Below are positions 1-5,603 of a stretch of 9,026 nucleotides of DNA, in pieces (position 1 is the stretch's first letter; every line of letters starts with the position of its first letter). The notes below the pieces were generated by a model, which did not search any database, was not told where the DNA came from, and worked only from the letters and a program-made list of their open reading frames with translations. Source of the DNA: JAIUZI01 sp041594355 (GTDB taxonomy: Bacteria; Pseudomonadota; Alphaproteobacteria; Rhodobacterales; Rhodobacteraceae); contig JBFHMM010000162.1 in the NCBI GenBank assembly GCA_041594355.1, forward strand, positions 1-9,026, in the 5' to 3' direction. The translations under genes and the position numbers were made by a program.

Positions 1-15
1 CCCCCCATCGCGGTC

Positions 16-30
16 CGGCTCAGCGAGCCG
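16..30. repeat. Short perfect hairpin downstream of the dehydrogenase gene
   Basis: CGGCTC (16-21) and GAGCCG (25-30) form a perfect 6-bp inverted repeat around a 3-base AGC loop. It lies 36 bases beyond the stop codon of the minus-strand dehydrogenase gene, so it could help end that transcript. No T-tract follows on either strand, so it is not a classical intrinsic terminator. The rest of bases 1-66 holds no gene that I can recognise. Confidence 0.25.
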
Positions 31-66
31 AGCCGTAACGGGCCGGGGCGGCGCCGACCGCGCGGG

Positions 67-936
67 TCACGCCTTCGTCAGCAGCTTGATCAGGCTCGAG
101 GTGTCCCAGCGCCCGCCGCCCAGTTTCTGGACGTCCTTGTAGAACTGGTCCACCAGCGCCGTCACCGGCAGGCTGGCGCCGTTCTCGTTCGCCGTGGACA
201 GGCAGATGCCCAGATCCTTGCGCATCCAATCGACGGCAAAGCCATGGTCGAAATGATCCTCCAGCATGGTTTCATACCTATTGGCCATCTGCCACGACCC
301 GGCTGCGCCGCCCGCGATCACATCGACCACCGCGCGCCCGTCCAGCCCGGCCTTTTCGGCGAAATGCAGCCCCTCGGACAGCCCCTGAACCAGACCCGCG
401 ATACAGATCTGGTTGACCATCTTGGTCAGCTGTCCCGCGCCGCTGTCGCCCAGCCGTTTGATCGTGCGGCCATAGGCCTGCATCACCGGTTCAGCGGCGT
501 CGTAATGCGCCTGATCGCCGCCGCACATGATCGACAGGATGCCATTCTCGGCCCCCGCCTGACCACCCGAAACCGGCGCATCGACAAAGCCGACGCCGCG
601 CCCGCCCGCCGCCGCGTACATTTCGCCCGTCACCTTGGCCGAGACCGTGGTGTGATCGACAAAGATCGCTCCGCCGCTCATGCTCCCGAACGCGCCGTCC
701 GCTCCGGTGCACACTGCGCGCAGATCATCGTCGTTGCCCACACAGGCCATCACGAAATCGGTTCCCTCCGCCGCTTCGGCCGGGGTCGCGGCCGTCGCCC
801 CGCCATGCTGCGCGGCCCATGCCTCTGCCTTGGCCGCCGTTCGGTTATAAACGGTCACCTCGTGGCCCGCGCCCTGCAGATGCCCCGCCATCGGGTACCC
901 CATCACCCCAAGACCCAGAAATGCGACTTTTGCCAT
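67..936 (-). CDS. NAD(P)-dependent beta-hydroxyacid dehydrogenase, 3-hydroxyisobutyrate dehydrogenase family
   Basis: This is a complete 289-residue cytosolic oxidoreductase, the normal length for the family. The N-terminal Rossmann fold carries GLGVMG at residues 8-13. The Asn-Arg pair at 31-32, after the second strand, suggests a preference for NADP(H). The substrate-binding signature DAPVSGG is at 119-125. The catalytic lysine is probably Lys172 in TKMVNQ, with Asn175 beside it, and the all-alpha C-terminal domain follows, with GSW at 213-215. Family members oxidise 3-hydroxyisobutyrate in valine breakdown, reduce tartronate semialdehyde in glyoxylate metabolism, or act on related short beta-hydroxy acids; the sequence alone does not decide which. 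The start at 934-936 is supported by a purine-rich GAAAGGG stretch a few bases upstream. The gene stands alone, divergent from the operon at 2374-6889 and separated from it by IS relics. The family call is firm and the substrate is unknown. Confidence 0.9.
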   Translation of the reverse strand: MAKVAFLGLGVMGYPMAGHLQGAGHEVTVYNRTAAKAEAWAAQHGGATAATPAEAAEGTDFVMACVGNDDDLRAVCTGADGAFGSMSGGAIFVDHTTVSAKVTGEMYAAAGGRGVGFVDAPVSGGQAGAENGILSIMCGGDQAHYDAAEPVMQAYGRTIKRLGDSGAGQLTKMVNQICIAGLVQGLSEGLHFAEKAGLDGRAVVDVIAGGAAGSWQMANRYETMLEDHFDHGFAVDWMRKDLGICLSTANENGASLPVTALVDQFYKDVQKLGGGRWDTSSLIKLLTKA

Positions 937-1191
937 CGTAATGCCCTTTCAGTGTTTTCCGCGTGTTTGCGCGGCAGCATGCAGAAAACCGGTCTGCTTG
1001 CAAAGCGTCGAAACGCGGGCTGGCGCCGCCCGAACCGTCCGCCGAAGGTTGCCGAGGAAACCCTACCGTCGACTTGGGCGCTGCCCAGCGTTGCCAAGGA
1101 CGGCTGGCCCGACCACCCAACGCCGAAACCACTCGGCGCTTTCGGGATTCCGATGCGTCAGCATGTGGCGCGCGGCGGCCTTTTGAGCTAC
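937..1191. other. Leader and intergenic stretch without a recognisable gene
   Basis: These bases separate the dehydrogenase start codon from the end of the IS3 relic. Several short open frames exist on both strands, but they have no recognisable domain and no convincing ribosome binding site, and their codon use looks like GC-rich noise. The only structure I see is the inverted repeat at 959-974. The stretch probably contains the promoter of the minus-strand dehydrogenase gene, but I cannot point to a good -10 box. Confidence 0.5.
959..974. repeat. Inverted repeat in the 5' leader of the dehydrogenase gene
   Basis: CCGCG (959-963) and CGCGG (970-974) form a perfect 5-bp inverted repeat around TGTTTG. 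It lies about 23-38 bases upstream of the minus-strand start codon at 936, where an operator or a leader hairpin could sit. Repeats this short arise often by chance in GC-rich DNA, so the regulatory reading is weak. Confidence 0.2.
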
Positions 1192-1198
1192 TCCCCGA

Positions 1199-1214
1199 TG
1201 TTTGGACAGTTTCC
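1199..1214 (-). repeat. Candidate terminal inverted repeat of the left IS3 relic
   Basis: The plus strand reads TGTTTGGACAGTTTCC. IS3-family elements end in 5'-TG...CA-3', and this sequence lies just beyond the C-terminal codons of the minus-strand transposase relic, where its right end should be. A diverged copy in the opposite orientation starts near 2239; I count about 15 of 21 aligned bases identical by eye. The assignment rests on position and this resemblance only. Confidence 0.4.
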
Positions 1215-1486
1215 GGCGTAACTTGAGCTGCTCTTTGCTCCTGCTGATCGGGTTGGGTTTCGTCTTTTCTCAGTCAATAGACCACGGCCGGAGGTCTTCC
1301 GCCAAGGGTGGAATGAGAACGCTTGCGGTTGTCGAACTCGATCCACTTTCCAACGCCGGCCTTTGCCTCTGATCCGGTCTCCCTGGCGTGCAGGTAGACG
1401 CATTCGTATTTCAACGACCGCCAGAGCCGTTCGACGAAGATGTTGTCGAGGAACCGACCCTTGCCGTCCATCGAGATGCGGATGCC
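1199..1486 (-). pseudogene. IS3-family transposase (orfB) C-terminal remnant
   Basis: Reading the minus strand from about 1486 gives GIRISMDGKGRFLDN, then FVERLWRSLKYECVYLHA, then HSTLGGRPPAVVY. This is the C-terminal part of an IS3-family DDE integrase; the Glu of the triad is in the VERLWRSLKYE block. The frame meets TGA at 1274-1276, but the downstream codons still read LRKDETQPDQQEQ, a typical continuation after VVYW in this family. A TGG to TGA nonsense change is therefore likely. The two catalytic Asp residues and everything N-terminal to them are absent, because the homology stops at about 1486, where the oppositely oriented relic begins. The relic shares the same domain with the plus-strand copy at 1862-2060 but is clearly a different element. 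Confidence 0.75.
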
Positions 1487-1487
1487 G

Positions 1488-2118
1488 GATCGGCGCTTGA
1501 TGCGGCTTATGCGTTTGGTTCCGATCTACCAGGAGCCCACCACCAGCAAGAAACATCCACGGCATAAGATATGGCCATACCTGCTGCGCAACATGGTGAT
1601 TGATCGCCCGAACCAGGTTTGGTGCGCGGATATGACCGATATCCCGATGCGGCGCGGGTTCCTTTATCTGGCCGCCATCATGGATTGGCATAGCCGCCAG
1701 GTTTTGTCCTGGCGTCTGTACAACAGCATGGACGCGGACTTCTGCGTGAAGGCTTTGAAATGGGCCATTGCCAAGCACGGAGCGCCGGAAATCTTCAACA
1801 GTGATCAAGGCAGCCATTTACCAGTGACGCGTGGATCGACGTATTGACGGGGACGCAACGATCAAAATCAGCATGGACGGCACAGGCGCATGGCGCGACA
1901 TCCGAATGATCGAACGACCTATGCGGTCGTTGACATACGAATACGTCTATCTGAATGCCTTCGAAACCGGACCCGAAGCACGGGCTGGGATCGGAAGGTG
2001 GATGGCCCACTATAACTCTGAACGCCCCCATTCGACCAATGACATATTGACCGCAGTTGAGGCCTATCACTGCAAAACAGAACCAATGAGTATGGCAGGC
2101 TATAGCGCCCGGCCTTAA
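1488..2118 (+). pseudogene. IS3-family transposase (orfB) relic with two frameshifts
   Basis: The segment from about 1490 reads RLMRLMRLVPIYQ, then PNQVWCADMTDIPMRRGF with the first catalytic Asp, AIMDWHSRQVLSWRL, and EIFNSDQGS with the second Asp. The expected next codons, FTSDAWIDVLT, appear at 1817-1849 in another frame. The frame changes once more, and DATIKISMDGTG through PHSTNDI is read from 1852. Comparison with the family pattern suggests one base lost near 1815-1817 (CAATTT to CATTT) and two G added near 1850-1851. The catalytic-Glu block reads MIERPMRSLTYE, where the family has IERLWRSLKYE, so it has decayed further. The N-terminal part and orfA are missing. The last open frame ends at TAA 2116-2118. 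Confidence 0.8.
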
Positions 2119-2225
2119 ACTTGAGACATGAACACCCTGCCACGCCTTCTGCGTTCTCGGGACATTCGTGTCACGATAGGAGTCAGGTAAAAGGCCGGAC
2201 GCTGTAAATGAAACCCTGATCCATT

Positions 2226-2253
2226 TTAACAAGGCTGCAAACTGGTCGAAAAT
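2226..2253 (+). promoter_or_regulatory. Candidate sigma-70-type promoter upstream of the E1 operon
   Basis: TTAACA (2226-2231, 5 of 6 to TTGACA) and GAAAAT (2248-2253, 4 of 6 to TATAAT) are separated by 16 bases. They lie in an AT-richer patch about 120 bases before the E1 start codon. The patch overlaps the presumed right end of the IS3 relic, so the operon may be driven from IS-derived sequence. Alphaproteobacterial promoters are poorly predicted by eye, and this is only a candidate. The rest of 2119-2373 holds no gene that I recognise. Confidence 0.3.
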
Positions 2254-2261
2254 CTAGGACC
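2239..2261 (+). repeat. Candidate decayed right end of the plus-strand IS3 relic
   Basis: The bases starting AAACTGGTCGAAAATC resemble the minus-strand reading of the other IS end (AAACTGTCCAAACATC). The first six bases are identical and the later identity is patchy. The site is about 120 bases beyond the transposase stop, farther than usual for an intact IS3 element, so it may be coincidental. Confidence 0.25.
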
Positions 2262-2373
2262 ACCTCGCCTGCGACAGACAACATTTTCCGGCCCGTGTTC
2301 CCATTCGTGCTCTGGTGTGATGTTGTGCCCCTCGCCGGGGACGGACCCGGCGCAGTTTTCGGGACCGCAGCCC

Positions 2374-4566
2374 ATGGATCGTGCTGACATCGTTCACCAT
2401 AACTTCCTGACCCGCGTTGCGGCTGGCGATCTGCCAGGCGGCGCACGCCCCGTTGCCGGTCTGGATCCGGCGCAGGCGGTAGCGCTTTACCGCGCGCAAT
2501 GCCTGAGCCGGGCGCTTGACCGGACCAGCCGGGCGATGCAGAAGGCCGGCACCGGGTTCTATACCATCGGGTCGTCGGGGCACGAGGGCATGGCCGCCGT
2601 GGCCGAGGCTCTGCGCCCCGATGACATCGCCTTCCTGCATTATCGCGACGCGGCGTTTCAGATTGCCCGGGCCGAACAGGTGCCTGGCCAGCAAATCGCC
2701 TGGGACATGTTGCTGAGCTTTGCCTGTTCCTCCGAAGATCCCACGTCTGGCGGCCGGCACAAGGTGCTCGGCTCCCGTGCTCTGATGATCCCGCCGCAAA
2801 CCTCCACCATCGCCAGCCACCTGCCCAAGGCTGTGGGCGCGGCCTATGCGCTGGGGTTGGCCCGGCGTCGCCCGCCCGAACACCGGACCCTACCCGGGGA
2901 TGGCATTGCCATGTGCTCTTTTGGCGATGCCTCGGCCAACCACTCCACCGCGCAGGGCGCGATCAACACCGCCTGCTGGACCTCGGTGCAATCCATTCCG
3001 CTGCCGTTGCTCTTTGTCTGCGAGGACAATGGCATCGGCATTTCCACAAAGACGCCGCAGGGCTGGATCGCGGCCTCGTTGGGTCAGCGTCCCGGCCTGC
3101 AGTATTTCGCCGCTGACGGCCTCGATATCTACGACACCTTTGCCGCCGCGATGCGAGCCGCCGCCTATGTCCGCACGCGCCGCAAGCCCGCTCTGCTGCA
3201 CCTGCGCACCGTGCGGCTTTATGGCCATGCCGGGGCCGACGTGCCGACCACCTACCTGCCCAAGGCCGAGGTCGAGGCGGACGAAGCCAACGATCCGCTG
3301 TTGCATTCGGTGCGCCTGCTGGCCGAGACCGGCGCGCTGCGCCCCGATCAGGCACTGGCGATCTACGAGGAAACCTGTGCCCGCACCGACCGGATCGCAG
3401 CCGAGGCCGCAACCCGTCCCCACCTGCGCACCGCCGCGGACGTGATGGCCTCGATCGTCCCGCCCAGGCGTGCCTGCCGCCCCACCAACGGGCCGACGCC
3501 GCAGGAACGCGCCCAGTCCTTCGGCAGCGACCAGAGAGCGATGGCCGAACCGCAACCGATGGCCCGCTTGATCAACTGGGCGCTGACCGACCTGATGCTG
3601 GAACACCCCGAGATCACCTGTATGGGCGAAGACGTGGGCCGCAAGGGCGGTGTCTACGGCGTCACCCAGAAACTGATCCAGCGGTTCGGCCCCGACCGGA
3701 TGATCGACACGCTGCTGGATGAACAATCCATCCTCGGCCTCGCCATCGGCATGGCGCACAACGGCTTCCTGCCGATCCCGGAAATCCAGTTCCTCGCCTA
3801 CCTGCACAACGCCGAGGACCAGATCCGGGGCGAGGCCGCAACCCTGCCGTTCTTTTCCCGGGGCCAGTTCACCAACCCGATGGTGGTTCGCATTGCCGGG
3901 CTCGGCTACCAGAAGGGCTTCGGCGGCCATTTCCACAACGACAACTCGCTGGCAGTGCTGCGCGATATCCCCGGTTTGATTCTGGCCTGCCCGTCGCGCG
4001 GCGACGATGCCGCGCGGATGCTGCGCGAATGCGTGCGGCTCGCGCGCGAGGAGCAGCGGATCGTGGTGTTCCTAGAACCCATCGCGCTTTATCCGATGCG
4101 CGACCTGCACGCGGACAAGGACGGCGGTTGGATGACGACCTATCCGGCCCCCGATGAACGGATCGCGCTGGGCGAAGTCGGGGTCAGCGGCGACGGAACC
4201 GACCTTGCCATCGTCACCTACGGCAATGGTCACCTGCTGTCGCAGCAGGCGGCGAAACGGCTGGCCGAGGATCACCGGATCAAGGCGCGGGTGATCGACC
4301 TGCGCTGGCTGGCGCCGCTGCCCGAACAGGCGTTGCTGCAGGCGACCCGCGATTGCAAACATATCCTGATCGTCGATGAATGCCGCCGCTCGGGCAATGT
4401 CTCCGAGGCGTTGATGACGCTCTTTGCCGAACACCCCGGCGCGCCCACCGCCCGCGTCGCGGCCCACGACAGCTTTATCGCGACCGGCCCGGCCTATGCC
4501 GCGCCGCTGCCGTCGCGGGACGAGATCGCCGCCGCCGCGCTGTCCCTGACGAGAGGCACGACATGA
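2374..4566 (+). CDS. Fused alpha+beta 2-oxoacid dehydrogenase E1 component (thiamine diphosphate dependent)
   Basis: This 730-residue protein joins both E1 subunits in one chain. Residues about 35-345 are the alpha (TPP-binding) part: FYTIGSSGHEG at 62-72, HYRD at 89-92, GGRHKVLGSR at 126-135, and a diphosphate/Mg motif that begins GDASAN at 184-189 and ends EDNGIGIST at 217-225. YGHAGAD at 283-289 matches the GHS/A loop. A linker rich in Pro and Arg follows (about 355-390). Residues 391-730 are the beta part: GEDVGRKGGVYG at 418-429, DEQSILGLAIG at 449-459, and GGHFHNDNS at 517-525 with the probable catalytic His. The family decarboxylates 2-oxo acids and loads the acyl group on a lipoyl domain. 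The closest pattern I know is the branched-chain E1 type, but the substrate is unknown. I chose ATG 2374 because GGGA precedes it and the family homology begins there; an in-frame GTG/ATG at 2317/2320 would add 18-19 residues without a binding site. The gene overlaps the next by ATGA. Confidence 0.88.
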   Translation: MDRADIVHHNFLTRVAAGDLPGGARPVAGLDPAQAVALYRAQCLSRALDRTSRAMQKAGTGFYTIGSSGHEGMAAVAEALRPDDIAFLHYRDAAFQIARAEQVPGQQIAWDMLLSFACSSEDPTSGGRHKVLGSRALMIPPQTSTIASHLPKAVGAAYALGLARRRPPEHRTLPGDGIAMCSFGDASANHSTAQGAINTACWTSVQSIPLPLLFVCEDNGIGISTKTPQGWIAASLGQRPGLQYFAADGLDIYDTFAAAMRAAAYVRTRRKPALLHLRTVRLYGHAGADVPTTYLPKAEVEADEANDPLLHSVRLLAETGALRPDQALAIYEETCARTDRIAAEAATRPHLRTAADVMASIVPPRRACRPTNGPTPQERAQSFGSDQRAMAEPQPMARLINWALTDLMLEHPEITCMGEDVGRKGGVYGVTQKLIQRFGPDRMIDTLLDEQSILGLAIGMAHNGFLPIPEIQFLAYLHNAEDQIRGEAATLPFFSRGQFTNPMVVRIAGLGYQKGFGGHFHNDNSLAVLRDIPGLILACPSRGDDAARMLRECVRLAREEQRIVVFLEPIALYPMRDLHADKDGGWMTTYPAPDERIALGEVGVSGDGTDLAIVTYGNGHLLSQQAAKRLAEDHRIKARVIDLRWLAPLPEQALLQATRDCKHILIVDECRRSGNVSEALMTLFAEHPGAPTARVAAHDSFIATGPAYAAPLPSRDEIAAAALSLTRGTT

Positions 4567-5603
4567 GCCGCACCGCCGTCGTGATCTGCCCCGGCCGGGG
4601 CACCTATAATAGACCGGAGCTGGGATATCTCGCCCGCCACCATGCCGGCCAGTCCGCGATGATTGCCGGCTTCGACGCGCAGCGGCGTACAGCCGGTCAA
4701 ACCGCCATCTCCGAGCTTGACGCGGCGAACCGGTTTTCCGTCGCCACCTATTCACGCGGCGATGTGGCCTCTGCACTGATCTATGCCTGTGCGCTGGCGG
4801 ATGCGCGCGCACTGGCCGACGATATCGAAGTGGTCGCCGTCACCGGCAACTCGATGGGTTGGTACACGGCGCTGGCGGCCGGTGGTGCGCTCAGCCCCGA
4901 TGACGGATTTCGGGTGGTCAACACAATGGGCACGCTGATGCAGCGGCAACTGATCGGCGGTCAGCTGGTCTATCCCTTCGTGGGCGGCGACTGGCGGGAT
5001 GACCCGGCACGCAAGGCTGCACTGCTGGCCGAAGTCGCGGCCATCGACGCGCGGCCCGGTCACGTGCTGGGGCTGTCCATTGACCTCGGTGGCATGCTGG
5101 TGCTGGCTGGAGACGAGGCCGGTCTGGCGGCGTTCGAGGCCGACCATCCGGTGATCGACGGGCGATTCCCGATGCGCCTGACCAATCACGCGGGGTTTCA
5201 CACCGCGCTGCAGGACCCGGTGGCACAGGCCGGGCGGCAACAGTTGCCCGCGGCCATGTTCGGCCAGCCGGATGTTCCGCTGGTCGACGGGCGCGGCGCG
5301 GTCTGGTGGCCGGTGGCCTGTGACACCGGCGCCCTGTGGGACTACACGCTGGGCCATCAGGTCGTGCGGCCCTATGACTTCACCCGCGCCATCGCCACGG
5401 CGGCGCGCGAATTCGCCCCCGACCTGTTCATCGTCACCGGCCCCGGCGACACGCTGGGCGGCGCGGTTGCGCAGTCTCTTGTGCTGGCGAACTGGCGCGG
5501 CATGGCGGACAAATCTGACTTCACCCACCAGCAGTCGGCGGGCAGCCCGCTGCTGGTCGCCATGGGGCGCCCCGACCAGCGGCCGGTCGTGAGCCAGACT
5601 TGA
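4563..5603 (+). CDS. FabD-like acyltransferase (ACP S-malonyltransferase fold) with altered substrate pocket
   Basis: This 346-residue protein has the layout of a malonyl-CoA:ACP transacylase. The nucleophile elbow is GNSMGW at 95-100 (Ser97), in place of GHSLGE. The catalytic His is His213 in GFHT (211-214), and a GPGDTLGG turn near 293-300 resembles the C-terminal GPG motif of FabD. Two usual features differ. The N-terminal PGQG, which supplies an oxyanion-hole Gln, reads PGRG (10-13). The RGxxMQ motif, whose Arg holds the malonyl carboxylate, reads MGTLMQ (122-127). It may therefore transfer a monocarboxylic acyl group rather than malonyl. The start ATG overlaps the E1 stop (ATGA) and has GAGAGG six bases upstream. 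Translational coupling to E1 suggests that it handles the acyl product of E1, which is an inference. The fold is well supported; the substrate and acceptor are unknown. Confidence 0.82.
   Translation: MSRTAVVICPGRGTYNRPELGYLARHHAGQSAMIAGFDAQRRTAGQTAISELDAANRFSVATYSRGDVASALIYACALADARALADDIEVVAVTGNSMGWYTALAAGGALSPDDGFRVVNTMGTLMQRQLIGGQLVYPFVGGDWRDDPARKAALLAEVAAIDARPGHVLGLSIDLGGMLVLAGDEAGLAAFEADHPVIDGRFPMRLTNHAGFHTALQDPVAQAGRQQLPAAMFGQPDVPLVDGRGAVWWPVACDTGALWDYTLGHQVVRPYDFTRAIATAAREFAPDLFIVTGPGDTLGGAVAQSLVLANWRGMADKSDFTHQQSAGSPLLVAMGRPDQRPVVSQT

Larger units (their letters stand above)
1192..2261. mobile_element. Composite relic of two inverted IS3-family elements
   Basis: Two IS3-family transposase 3' halves lie back to back: one on the minus strand (about 1199-1486) and one on the plus strand (about 1488-2118). 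In each, the N-terminal half of the transposase and orfA are missing, and the two pieces meet near 1487. The two outer flanks look like inverted, diverged copies of an IS end: GGAAACTGTCCAAACA read on the minus strand up to 1199, and AAACTGGTCGAAAATC from 2239 on the plus strand. This fits deletion or recombination between two related ISs inserted close together in opposite orientation. Neither relic can produce an active transposase. The right boundary is the least certain part. Confidence 0.6.

Noticed and set aside
244..1221. 325-codon plus-strand open frame over the dehydrogenase gene
   Set aside because: It is antisense to the well-supported dehydrogenase, and its sequence is low in recognisable motifs.
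2317..2373. Longer N-terminus of the E1 protein from GTG 2317 or ATG 2320
   Set aside because: No ribosome binding site precedes these codons, and the added residues do not look like family sequence; ATG 2374 has GGGA upstream and begins the conserved part.
2890..3936. 348-codon minus-strand open frame inside the E1 gene
   Set aside because: It is antisense to a protein with clear E1 motifs throughout and has no recognisable fold of its own.
4072..4812. 246-codon minus-strand open frame spanning the E1/acyltransferase boundary
   Set aside because: It crosses two real plus-strand genes and has only shadow-type composition.
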